From IMG/VR virus record IMGVR_UViG_3300046167_000319, positions 1 to 37,392 of that record: a stretch of DNA of 37,392 nucleotides; one strand, 5' to 3'. The stretch comes from a virus. Below the pieces are notes generated by a model. That model was not told the origin of the DNA. It was given only the letters and a program-made list of their open reading frames with translations, and did not search any database. This document shows positions 7,819 to 14,700 of the stretch, in pieces. Numbering within the stretch: the first letter of the stretch is position 1; each line of letters starts with the position of its first letter. The position numbers were made by a program, and so were the translations under genes.

Positions 7819-8203
7819 GAGTAATTCACAAGAGATTAAGCCAACAGATGGTAGAAAAGGGAATAGTCGTAAGAAATCTATTCCTAAGCTACCTGTACCA
7901 GAAAAAGAGAGGTCTAATAAACCTGCAATGAATACTGCAAAGAAGAATCGTAAGAAACAATATGCTAAAAAGGCTATTAAGAACGTATTTGGGAGCGAAG
8001 TAAACGCTTTTGAGAGTTTAGCTAAGAAAGCAGAAGAAGGTAGCTATAATCATATGAAATTGCTTATGGATTTTGCTTATGGAGATGATAAAGAAGAGGT
8101 TTCTAATAAAGTTCAAGCACCTACTATTAATTTCTTTGGAGATAGTATTGAAGGCAAGAAGATTAAAGATAAGATTATAGACGTAACACCAAAAGATGAA
8201 TAA
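7817..8203 (+). CDS. Terminase small subunit-like protein
   Basis: 128 residues, directly before the large terminase with an 8-bp overlap. Basic N-terminus (GRKGNSRKK, then KKNRKKQYAKKAIK), a helical centre (EVNAFESLAKKAEEGSYNHMKLLMDFAYG) and a C-terminal tail with APTINFFGDS, a layout common in small terminases, which bind the packaging site and recruit the large subunit. Sequence of this family is poorly conserved, so the call leans on position. The ATG lies within the late motif, so a leaderless or nearly leaderless mRNA is possible. Confidence 0.65.
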   Translation: MSNSQEIKPTDGRKGNSRKKSIPKLPVPEKERSNKPAMNTAKKNRKKQYAKKAIKNVFGSEVNAFESLAKKAEEGSYNHMKLLMDFAYGDDKEEVSNKVQAPTINFFGDSIEGKKIKDKIIDVTPKDE

Positions 8204-9408
8204 TATAAATATACACGAGAAATATATACCTATTTTCAAGAACGAAGGTAGGTATTTTGTTGTTACAGGAGGTAGGGGTAGTGGTAAATCATTTGGTATA
8301 AATGTATTCTTACTTAACTTAACCTATGAATCAGGACATAAGATACTGTTCTCACGTTACACGATGATTTCAGCACATACATCTATTATTCCTGAATTTA
8401 TTGAGAAGATTAACTTAATGGGAGTTCACGATGACTTTAGGATAACTAAAGATGAGATTATGAACCTAAAGACAGGTAGCTCTATTATATTTAAAGGTAT
8501 TAGAACATCATCAGGTAATCAAACTGCAGCACTTAAATCCTTGAATGGTATAACTACATTTGTAGTTGATGAAGCAGAAGAACTTGTAGATGAAAGTGTT
8601 TTTGATAAGATTGATTTCTCCATACGTTCACAAACTAAACAGAATAGAGTTATTCTTATACTGAATCCAACAACTAAAGAGCATTGGATATATCAAAGAT
8701 TCTTTCAGAACGAAAACGTATTGGCAGCATCTAATATGGTTAAGGGAGATGTTACTTATGTCCATACAACTTACAAAGATAATAAGACAAACTTATCTGA
8801 ATCGTTCTTAGGTAGGATATATGAAATGAAACGTAAGAGACCAGATAAGTATCAACACCAAATATTAGGAGGTTGGCTTGAGAAAGCTGAAGGTACTATT
8901 ATAAGAAAATGGAGAGTAGGAGACTTTATTCCTACAGAACTTACTTGCTATGGTCAAGGATTTTGGATTTTCAGCCGATTTAACGACACTTGTGAAGATT
9001 TCGGTAGATAAGAACGCAAGAAAGGTTTGGGTTAAGGAAATCTACGGAAAACCTAATCTAAACACATCTGAGATAGCAGGTATGAATAAACGAGAGTGTG
9101 GTATGGATTTAATTATCTGTGATAATAGTGAGCCACGTTTAATATCAGAGATGAAAACATTAGGTCTTAATATAAAGCCTACAATTAAGAAGAAAGGTAG
9201 TATATTATCAGGTATTGCTCTTATGCAAGATTATGAGATAGTAGTTGATAGAGGTTCTCACGGCATAATAAGAGAGCTAAACAACTATGTATGGAAAGAT
9301 AAGGGTGAAGCTCCAATAGATAAGTTTAATCACTTTATAGATGCTATTAGGTATGGTATGATGTACTTAATACAGGGAGTAAACTCTGGAGTTTATGTGA
9401 TAAGGTAA
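8196..9408 (+). CDS. terL: Terminase large subunit (frame broken by one extra base)
   Basis: N-terminal ATPase: Walker A GGRGSGKS (residues 25-32), Walker B FVVDEAEE (about 125-132) and a coupling motif ILNPTTKEHW. The frame from 8196 runs out at 9011; deleting one G at 8958-8959 joins YGQ to DFGFSADLTT, the first metal-binding motif of the RNase H-like nuclease domain. The nuclease continues with LIICDNSEP and FNHFIDAIRYG (motifs II and III). Joined length 403 residues, normal for a phage TerL. It packages DNA into the prohead at the portal. The frame break falls exactly at the nuclease motif and would separate the two domains if it were real. Confidence 0.9.
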
Positions 9409-9416
9409 TAATAAAA

Positions 9417-9522
9417 TGTTTAATATGAAGGGGGATAATTAATTTTGTCTCCCTTTTTTTGTTTAATATGATGGGGTATGTTTAATATAATGGGGTAAAA
9501 TTATGTTTAATATAATGGGGTG
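9417..9522 (+). repeat. 19-nt repeat array A (four copies)
   Basis: Copies of TGTTTAATATGATGGGGTA-type sequence at 9417-9437 (variant with extra G), 9460-9478, 9479-9497 and 9504-9522. The second and third are exactly head to tail. The same unit recurs at 10500-10592. They follow terL and precede the three-gene cassette. Iterons of an origin, a packaging/TerS-binding site or regulator sites are all possible. Confidence 0.8.
9428..9460 (+). terminator. Rho-independent terminator after terL
   Basis: Stem AAGGGGGA / TCTCCCTT (one G-T wobble), 12-nt loop, then a T run. It ends the terminase transcript. The left arm is made from the G-rich end of the first 19-nt repeat copy. Confidence 0.75.
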
Positions 9523-9584
9523 CAATTCATTATTATTCATACCAAAATTTAATAGTAGATTTATTTTGTTATATGAAAAAATTG

Positions 9585-9605
9585 TTGTAGACGTATGCAC
9601 CTGTT
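9585..9605 (+). repeat. 21-bp conserved block, copy 1
   Basis: TTGTAGACGTATGCAC followed by CTGTT. An almost identical block is at 10706-10726 (one base different). In both places it lies about 65-115 bp downstream of a 19-nt repeat array and about 20 bp before ACAAATTTA, so array plus block form a duplicated intergenic module. Confidence 0.7.
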
Positions 9606-9696
9606 TCCTTATTAAGTTATGTTACAAATTTACAATAGTGTTAAAAGATGGCAATTCATAAAAAAAGTTAAATTGCAAAGTTTTTTATTTTTTTTG

Positions 9697-9726
9697 TTGT
9701 GTAATTAAAAAAAAGATGTATATTTG
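9697..9726 (+). promoter_or_regulatory. Bacteroidetes-type promoter for the three-gene cassette
   Basis: TTG at 9697-9699, a 19-nt spacer, then TATATTTG at 9719-9726, 41 bp before the ATG of the gene at 9768. The rest of the 360-bp gap after terL holds the terminator, repeat array and 21-bp block described separately. Confidence 0.6.
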
Positions 9727-9767
9727 CCTCAGATAGCAATTAAGTTATCTATTAAAAACATTATAAT

Positions 9768-9971
9768 ATGAATATAAACATCCTTAAAGCAGTACAAATC
9801 TACACTACCAAAAAAGATTTTATTATCTACACTATTAAAGACAATACTATTGATAAAATGATTCTTACAAATGATTTGACAAGGCATAGAAAAAAGTTCG
9901 GCATTAATAGTGAGTTTCTGCTGACTGATATAGTAAAAAAACAATTAAGAATAATTAATATAAATTTATAA
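9768..9971 (+). CDS. Small basic protein, paralogue of the gene at 12561
   Basis: 67 residues: KDFIIYTIKDNTIDKMILTNDLTRHRKKF. The product of 12561-12764 has the same frame of residues (KDFICYSLNKDK, then ILTNDLYRHRNKY, and a shared KKQ near the end). Basic and possibly nucleic-acid binding. First gene of a cassette flanked by the two 19-nt repeat arrays. Function unknown. Confidence 0.6.
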   Translation: MNINILKAVQIYTTKKDFIIYTIKDNTIDKMILTNDLTRHRKKFGINSEFLLTDIVKKQLRIININL

Positions 9972-9975
9972 CGAT

Positions 9976-10242
9976 ATGAAATTGACAATAACAAAAGGTA
10001 ATTTTTTAGATTTCTATTTCAATTACGGACAAGATTGTGAACTAAAAGAAATTAGATTCGATTTGGCTGATGACATTATAAAAATTCTTTACGATAAAGA
10101 TAATGCGACAATATCAGTACAAAGTATATTTGACCAATGCAACAAGGATTCTATCAGAGGTTTTTATTGTGAGCAGTTAACCGATAATATAGAACAAGAA
10201 ATAGGGGATATATTTTCCAACTATGAAATAGAATTAATATAA
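9976..10242 (+). CDS. Hypothetical protein
   Basis: 88 residues, acidic: MKLTITKGNFLDFYFNYG, then FDLADDIIKILYDKDNA and a beta-rich acidic C-terminus (EQEIGDIFSNYEIELI). Starts 4 bp after the previous gene. I have the impression that similar proteins occur in other Bacteroidetes mobile elements, but I cannot name a family. Confidence 0.55.
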   Translation: MKLTITKGNFLDFYFNYGQDCELKEIRFDLADDIIKILYDKDNATISVQSIFDQCNKDSIRGFYCEQLTDNIEQEIGDIFSNYEIELI

Positions 10243-10254
10243 ATTTATAATAAT

Positions 10255-10449
10255 ATGGAATACACAAAAGATTTTCAACAAGTAATGGATTTTTTTAGAG
10301 ATACTACACCTAAACAGAAACAAATGTTTTTAAACTTAATCAGCAATGAACTAATGTTTTTTGATGGGAAAAATACTTATGAAATAGATAAGGAATTTTT
10401 TACCAATTTTAATGGCACATATCATCAAATTAATATAGTAAGGGAGTAA
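10255..10449 (+). CDS. Small hypothetical protein
   Basis: 64 residues (MEYTKDFQQVMDFFRDTTPK, then a helix MFLNLISNELMFF). Last gene of the three-gene cassette, closed by a clear terminator at 10469. No family recognised. Confidence 0.5.
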   Translation: MEYTKDFQQVMDFFRDTTPKQKQMFLNLISNELMFFDGKNTYEIDKEFFTNFNGTYHQINIVRE

Positions 10450-10468
10450 CGATATACAAAAACAAAGA

Positions 10469-10492
10469 AAGCCTTTAACGAGGCTTTTTTTT
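10469..10492 (+). terminator. Rho-independent terminator
   Basis: AAGCCT, 6-nt loop TTAACG, AGGCTT and a run of T. Ends the cassette 9768-10449 just before the second 19-nt repeat array. Confidence 0.85.
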
Positions 10493-10499
10493 TGCTTTA

Positions 10500-10592
10500 T
10501 GTTTAATATAATGGGGTGCGTTTAATATGAGGGGGTGTTTAATATGATACCCTATGTTTAATATGAGGGGGTATGTTTAATATGAGGGGGTA
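10500..10592 (+). repeat. 19-nt repeat array B (five copies)
   Basis: Copies of TGTTTAATATGAGGGGGTA-type sequence start at 10500, 10519, 10536, 10555 and 10574, almost perfectly spaced at 19 (once 17). The last two are identical and adjacent. The third keeps the A+T half but has TACCC in place of the G run. Direct-repeat arrays of this kind are typical of initiator- or terminase-binding sites. Confidence 0.85.
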
Positions 10593-10705
10593 TATTTTGT
10601 TATTTAGAATGATTCTTAATAGCTTATTCTTATTTAGATTGATTAAAAATAGCTTATTTATATTCATTATAAATAACGATATTATTTTTTTATATGGTTT
10701 ATTTT

Positions 10706-10726
10706 TTGTAGACGTATGCACGTGTT
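10706..10726 (+). repeat. 21-bp conserved block, copy 2
   Basis: TTGTAGACGTATGCAC followed by GTGTT; see 9585-9605. The similarity extends to TTATATG upstream and ACAAATTTA downstream in both copies. No coding frame uses it convincingly: the frames at 10539-10721 (minus) and 10573-10755 (plus) are low-complexity A+T runs. Confidence 0.7.
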
Positions 10727-11196
10727 CAGTTGTTAAAATTATAATACAAATTTAAACCATAGTAGTAATAGTATAAAACACTGAAAAATTATTTTTGTTA
10801 CATTTTTTTTGTTTTTTTGTACTAATTACAGTATTCTTAAAAAATTAACAAATCAACCTATTTAAGCCATATTGTCATAAAAAACTGACAGTTTTACAGT
10901 ATTTTTGTTGCATTTTTATTAAAAAAGTGTATTTTTTTAGCTATAAAATTGACTAAAATTTACTAAAATTACACTATTCGTAAAATTTTAACTAAAAACA
11001 CCTATCAAATTACAATATTCGCAATGAATTATTCTCAGTTTATTTAATGTTTTATTAAATTATAATTATATAAAATATAGTTTTATTATAAATATCATAA
11101 AAATTCGCATTTTAACACTTTTTTTGATGCAAAAAACCTTATAATTTGATATTTTTTTATAGGTTTGAATATTATTAATCATTAAAACATAAAACA
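10727..11196. other. Gene-free, repeat-rich A+T stretch
   Basis: No credible gene. Three copies of AATTACA-N-TATTC-KYAA stand at 10824-10840, 10967-10983 and 11008-11024; the first two are each followed by a similar AAAATTTTAAC-type tract and CACCTAT/AACCTAT. Two related segments contain TATTTTTG (10790-10797 and 10900-10907) followed by TTRCATTTTT. TAGGTTTG at 11160-11167 could be a -7 box for the gene at 11197 but has no good -33. A+T richness plus repeats fits an origin or DNA-unwinding region. Confidence 0.5.
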
Positions 11197-11463
11197 ATGG
11201 AAATTAAAATAGAAAATGACTACATTGGCTGGCTAGAAACAAATACAATTTTGTTTAGTTATACGGATGCTATAAACTTCTTGTTTAAACAATTAAAATC
11301 TAATAATAAATGGGGTTGGATAAAAAATGAATATCCAAAATCTGAATTTAATTTATATATAAAAACAGGTATTGATGAATACGATAATAATATATACGTT
11401 AAAATAGAAAGTTTTAAAATATCTAAATTAAGAAAATTAGCAAAATTAAACATAACTTTTTAA
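11197..11463 (+). CDS. Hypothetical protein
   Basis: 88 residues, basic C-terminus (FKISKLRKLAKLNITF), aromatic centre (SNNKWGWIKNEYP). First gene of a string of very small genes (11197-13188). The minus-strand frame here has no initiation context. Function unknown. Confidence 0.55.
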   Translation: MEIKIENDYIGWLETNTILFSYTDAINFLFKQLKSNNKWGWIKNEYPKSEFNLYIKTGIDEYDNNIYVKIESFKISKLRKLAKLNITF

Positions 11464-11504
11464 AAACAATAAAAATAAATAATACTAATTTAAAACTCAA
11501 AACA

Positions 11505-11624
11505 ATGAATAAACTAGAAAAATTAACTCAAAAATTATATAATTTAATAGAAGAAAATGTAAACGATGGTTTTACTCGTGCCGAAATGTATGATATAATA
11601 GAAGATATAGAAGAATTATATTAA
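11505..11624 (+). CDS. Very small acidic protein
   Basis: 39 residues ending EMYDIIEDIEELY, preceded by the ACAATG-type start context used by its neighbours (AAAACAATG). Helical and acidic. Coding is supported by the regular spacing of similar small ORFs. Confidence 0.4.
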   Translation: MNKLEKLTQKLYNLIEENVNDGFTRAEMYDIIEDIEELY

Positions 11625-11640
11625 TTTAAAACCCAATAAA

Positions 11641-11763
11641 ATGAATTTATACTTTTTATATTCAGAAAAAGAATTAAAAAAAGAATTGTATAATAATACA
11701 AAAAATAAACATCTTATAATAGATGAATTATATAGACGTCTTAAAAAATCAAAATTAAATTAA
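11641..11763 (+). CDS. Very small basic protein
   Basis: 40 residues, MNLYFLYSEKELKKELYNN then a basic helix (DELYRRLKKSKLN). Ends just before the hairpin at 11771. No family recognised. Confidence 0.4.
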   Translation: MNLYFLYSEKELKKELYNNTKNKHLIIDELYRRLKKSKLN

Positions 11764-11770
11764 TATAAAC

Positions 11771-11792
11771 AAAAGAGCGCATGCGCTCTTTT
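11771..11792. terminator. Perfect palindrome / bidirectional terminator candidate
   Basis: A perfect 22-bp inverted repeat centred on GCGCATGCGC with A4 on the left and T4 on the right, an isolated G+C island in very A+T-rich DNA. It could terminate transcription in both directions. The central loop would be small, so a protein-binding palindrome is the alternative. Confidence 0.6.
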
Positions 11793-11806
11793 ATAAAACC
11801 TAAACA

Positions 11807-11878
11807 ATGAAACAAATTAAAAAAGTAATTAAGGAAATTAAAAAAATAGCAAAAGCAATTCATAGTATAAAACGCTAA
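11807..11878 (+). CDS. Tiny basic peptide
   Basis: 23 residues, MKQIKKVIKEIKKIAKAIHSIKR, written here in two parts: MKQIKKVIKEIKK and IAKAIHSIKR. Every three to four residues a hydrophobic one, so a cationic amphipathic helix. The start context (AAACAATG) matches neighbours. Expression is uncertain. Confidence 0.3.
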   Translation: MKQIKKVIKEIKKIAKAIHSIKR

Positions 11879-11882
11879 AAAT

Positions 11883-12038
11883 ATGGAGTCAATACAAAAA
11901 TTAAGAGAATACGCAAATTTGAACGACGACTGGTACATTAATAGTCAATTAAATTTATTAGAAACAGAAATTAGCATTGCTAAAAACGAGGCTAAAATTG
12001 AAGTATTAAAACAAATTAATAATTATAAAAATAAATAA
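11883..12038 (+). CDS. Small hypothetical protein
   Basis: 51 residues, helical (LRE YANLNDDWYINSQ, then a Glu/Lys helix). The stop is 1 bp before the next ATG. No family recognised. Confidence 0.45.
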   Translation: MESIQKLREYANLNDDWYINSQLNLLETEISIAKNEAKIEVLKQINNYKNK

Positions 12039-12039
12039 G

Positions 12040-12559
12040 ATGAATAATAATATAAAATTTAAAGAAGTAACAATTTACGTAACGGGTGCGAACGGCGAAG
12101 TATTCGAGTATCATAAAAATAATGAATATCAAAATACCAAAAAAGAAGATATAATAAATATATTCAAATTAGAGCCTTTACACTATGCTACTGAATTAGA
12201 TGGTTATGATATGGCAAATATGAAAAGTTTTAATACTTATAACTGGGGAGCTCCTTTCACGCTTTGTGGTGTTGCAACTGAAGATATTTACGACGGAATT
12301 GCTATAGTTAACATACATTTAGGGGGGCGATGCTAGGGGTAACTATAGTGAACCTTATATTTGTGATGAACCTGAATCGTTATTTTTACAAAGTGCTTTT
12401 TTAGATGTTGAGTTGTCCAACGGTGAAACCTATAGTTTTGATTGTGATAATGGAGAAGCCTATTTTAATTTTGAAACTTTTGACCCTTATTATATAAACT
12501 TTGAAGATAGCTTAACAATCGAACAATTAACCGAACTTGAAGAAACTAAAAATATATAA
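12040..12559 (+). CDS. Hypothetical acidic protein (frame broken by one extra base)
   Basis: The frame from 12040 stops at 12336; removing one G from the run of six at 12322-12327 restores HLGGDARGNYSEPYICDE and continues to 12559, giving 172 residues. The protein is acidic and beta-rich, with a GGDARGNYSEP motif in the middle. I recall this GD-x-RGNY pattern in plasmid and phage hypothetical proteins but cannot assign a function. The largest gene of the accessory string. Confidence 0.6.
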
Positions 12560-12560
12560 A

Positions 12561-12764
12561 ATGTATAAACTAAAAATAAACTTTAAACTTAGACTAAAAT
12601 TAATTAATACCAACAAAGACTTTATTTGTTATTCACTAAACAAAGATAAAACGCAAATAGATAGCTATATCTTAACGAATGACTTATATAGACATCGAAA
12701 CAAGTACACAAATTTTAAGGCGCTTAGTTGCATTAAAAAACAATTTAATTCAATAACTTTTTAA
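12561..12764 (+). CDS. Small basic protein, paralogue of the gene at 9768
   Basis: 67 residues from the ATG at 12561, 1 bp after the preceding stop (an upstream in-frame start at 12537 would overlap it). Shares the KDFI-Y, ILTNDL-x-RHR-x-K and KKQ pattern with 9768-9971. Very basic. Function unknown. Confidence 0.6.
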   Translation: MYKLKINFKLRLKLINTNKDFICYSLNKDKTQIDSYILTNDLYRHRNKYTNFKALSCIKKQFNSITF

Positions 12765-12776
12765 ACTTATAATAAT

Positions 12777-13040
12777 ATGAAAAAAATATATAAATTGACA
12801 GCAACAAGAATAGATAGTAATTTTATTTTTGAAGAGTGCTATTTTACATCTAAAAACAAAGGAGTTAAGAGTATGGAGTATATTAAAAACCACCTCATTA
12901 ATAAATACACATATTTAGATAAAAGCAATGTTCAAAAATATAATACATTTAATGCTATTCAAACATATATAATCGATGATACATTTAATGTATCTTTAAT
13001 AGAACACAATATAAAAACATTAACAATAAAATACATTTAA
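12777..13040 (+). CDS. Hypothetical protein
   Basis: 87 residues, basic, beta-rich start (MKKIYKLTATRIDSNFIFEE). It follows the paralogue at 12561 as 9976 follows 9768, with the same TTATAATnATATG leader, but I see no convincing sequence match between 9976 and this gene. No family recognised. Confidence 0.5.
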   Translation: MKKIYKLTATRIDSNFIFEECYFTSKNKGVKSMEYIKNHLINKYTYLDKSNVQKYNTFNAIQTYIIDDTFNVSLIEHNIKTLTIKYI

Positions 13041-13044
13041 AGAT

Positions 13045-13188
13045 ATGAAACGAAAAGAAATAATTAATACAATATTGGATTTGTCAGGTGAGGAATTCGA
13101 AACTAAAAACGATATATTGGATTTGGCTTATGAAAATAAAAAACAATTAAAAAAAAGATTAATAACTATAAACAATTACATACCATAA
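13045..13188 (+). CDS. Small hypothetical protein
   Basis: 47 residues with a helical Lys-rich end (ENKKQLKKRLITINNYIP). Starts 4 bp after the preceding stop and is followed by a terminator at 13208, so it closes the small-gene string. Confidence 0.45.
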   Translation: MKRKEIINTILDLSGEEFETKNDILDLAYENKKQLKKRLITINNYIP

Positions 13189-13207
13189 CATTTTTATCTA
13201 TAAATTT

Positions 13208-13244
13208 AACCTATTATGATTCATTTTGTAATAGGTTTTTTTTA
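13208..13244 (+). terminator. Rho-independent terminator
   Basis: AACCTATTA, 12-nt loop, TAATAGGTT, then a run of eight T. Ends the accessory transcript coming from the left and also marks the left edge of the gene-free region. Confidence 0.85.
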
Positions 13245-13785
13245 TGCAATTATTTTTGTAATTACTTGGTATTGTATGGGGGTATAATACAGGAATTTAA
13301 ACCGATATTCAAAACTCATTTTAAGACGTTTTAAGACACTCAAATATCAAATCTATAGTAGTATACCACCTGCAGGGTGATAATGGCGTAGAATGGAGAT
13401 TTAAATTGTGTAGTATGTCACTTCTATGAATTCAAACCTAAGTCAAATATCTTTTCGTTTAAAACTGACATATCAATTTTGAAAATATAATAATTAGTCC
13501 AATACTGATTATAGTCTAATATCTTTTTGTTATAAATAGGTAATTTAATTTTGAAAATATAATTATATGCTCGATGGTTAGATATGCACCCTCCTATAAT
13601 CTTAATGTATGTTAGTAGTTAGCTAACTGATATAACTGGTTATGCTCGTTAGTTTGAATATCTATTGGGTGCTACGAAGATTATAAAGGTTATAGATGCA
13701 ATTACTAAGGAGACTTAATGTATCTGAACCAATAGCCTTACGATTGTGACTAAAGTTTGGTAGGTTAGAGAGAACTACAACTCTG
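13245..13785 (-). ncRNA. Candidate structured RNA under a late-type promoter
   Basis: About 540 bp without a credible reading frame on either strand. A full late-type promoter motif points into it from the right (13786-13817, minus). Visible structure: two related direct repeats of about 52-55 bp (13442-13496 and 13514-13565, sharing AATATCTTTT and AATTTTGAAAATATAAT), a tandem TTTTAAGAC pair near 13320, a hairpin CACC/GGTG near 13375, and two long-range pairings, GCACCC (13586-13591) with GGGTGC (13667-13672) and TATAATCTT (13595-13603) with AAGATTATA (13677-13685), whose order makes a pseudoknot. The strand is inferred from the promoter; one hairpin (13269-13290) pairs better on the plus strand. 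No known RNA family recognised. Confidence 0.4.
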
Positions 13786-13817
13786 TATATTAAGATAACT
13801 AAATAATTTATTTTTGT
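13786..13817 (-). promoter_or_regulatory. Late-type promoter motif on the minus strand
   Basis: Reading leftward: ACAAAA (13817-13812), then 17 nt from its start AGTTATCTTAATATA (13800-13786). The stretch around it is nearly identical to the motif at 26542-26573, including the spacer AATAAATTATTT. No gene on the minus strand follows it, only the structured region 13245-13785. Confidence 0.6.
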
Positions 13818-13865
13818 TTGTGTATAATGTTGTATTATAAATAAATAGTATAGTATAGTTATTTA

Positions 13866-14027
13866 CTATAGATTTTTCTTATACTTATCAAATATCATTA
13901 TATCGTGGTATTGGCTTTTGTTTAGTTTAAGACTTAGTAGGTCTTGTTTAGCTTCTTTTCTTTTGTTGCTTATAGGTAATCTATCTATAAGTTGTTGTAG
14001 TTTCTGTATTAGTTTTCTTCTGTTCAT
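13866..14027 (-). CDS. Small basic protein
   Basis: 53 residues on the minus strand: MNRRKLIQKLQQLIDRLPIS, then a Lys-rich helix ending FDKYKKNL. Last gene of the four-gene minus-strand operon, 10 bp after the membrane protein. Possibly helical and nucleic-acid binding; no family recognised. Confidence 0.5.
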   Translation of the reverse strand: MNRRKLIQKLQQLIDRLPISNKRKEAKQDLLSLKLNKSQYHDIMIFDKYKKNL

Positions 14028-14037
14028 AATGATTGTT

Positions 14038-14323
14038 TTAGTTTGTTAAATATAATATTATGTATGCTATTGCTACATTTAAGTTTACTGCTACTAAGTT
14101 CCATTGTTTAGCTACAAATACTTGAGGTATTGATACTATACCTGCTATTATGTATGTAACCATACCTATTTTATCTGGTAGTAGGTGTGGAGACATCATC
14201 ATAAATGAAGTTCCCATATATCCTAATCTACTTGATAGTCTTTCTACAGGTGTTAGTTTCTTCTTTCTAACTAAATTAGTTAGTGGAATATTCTTTATGT
14301 CTATTTATTATTTTATTAATCAT
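14038..14323 (-). CDS. Small membrane protein (frame broken by one extra base)
   Basis: Minus strand. From ATG at 14323 the frame reads MINKIIN and then breaks; removing one base near 14300-14306 gives DIKNIPLTNLVRKKK, then ERLSSRLGYMGTSFMMM and two hydrophobic stretches (GMVTYIIAGIVSIPQVFV and LVAVNLNVAIAYIILYL) ending at 14038. The joined product is 94 residues with two likely membrane helices and a basic cytoplasmic N-terminus. It starts 1 bp after the upstream gene's stop. A holin-like or membrane-anchored accessory role is possible. Confidence 0.55.
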
Positions 14324-14324
14324 C

Positions 14325-14690
14325 TTAATCAAGTCTTAAAAAATCAGATTCAGCATACTTTAAGAACCATTCTCTATTGTTCTCATATTTATCTACTACT
14401 GCTTCCAGCATTACTAACTCTTCTATCTGGTATGATGATATTTTATCTACAAGTGATTCTATCTTGTTTAAGATATTAGTTGTCATCTCAGGGTCTGTTT
14501 TATAGACACTATCAAACTCTTCTCTTACGATAGGTTCTAATATAGTATTAGTTCTATTTATCTGTTGCTTTAGGCTTTGTTTGTATCTATTGGTAGCTAC
14601 AAGCTCTTCATTAGACTCTAATAGTAATTGTGATAGCAATACTGACTTTAGGTATGCAATCTGTTCTTTGGTTGTTTGTTGTTTACTCAT
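14325..14690 (-). CDS. Hypothetical helical protein
   Basis: 121 residues, minus strand, nearly all helical by composition (KEQIAYLKSVLLSQLLLES, then TNILNKIESLVDKISSYQIEELVMLEAVVDKYENN). Coiled-coil-like. Second gene of the minus-strand operon. The opposite-strand frame at 14150-14479 is a shadow. Function unknown. Confidence 0.6.
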   Translation of the reverse strand: MSKQQTTKEQIAYLKSVLLSQLLLESNEELVATNRYKQSLKQQINRTNTILEPIVREEFDSVYKTDPEMTTNILNKIESLVDKISSYQIEELVMLEAVVDKYENNREWFLKYAESDFLRLD

Positions 14691-14700
14691 AATTATTGTT

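Noticed and set aside
9417-10592. 19-nt repeat arrays as a CRISPR
   Set aside because: The units are contiguous or nearly so, with no unique spacers of constant length, and there are no cas genes. Iteron-like repeats fit better.
10539-10755. Overlapping frames on both strands in repeat array B (about 60 codons each)
   Set aside because: Both are Ile/Leu/Asn-rich translations of A+T-rich repeats, and each covers the repeats or the 21-bp block.
13620-13790. Short open frames on the minus strand (about 38 codons reading VVVLSNLPNFSH...)
   Set aside because: No start codon, stops quickly, no good continuation after allowing one-base corrections; the repeats and paired arms are better explained by RNA or DNA structure.
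13560-13800. tRNA or group I intron in the gene-free region
   Set aside because: No acceptor/T-arm with GTTCRANNC, and no recognisable P7/R-S core of group I introns. The region also does not interrupt a gene.
14150-14479. Plus-strand frame of 109 codons opposite the minus-strand operon
   Set aside because: It lies over two minus-strand genes that share operon spacing and a consensus promoter; the plus product has no leader or neighbours.
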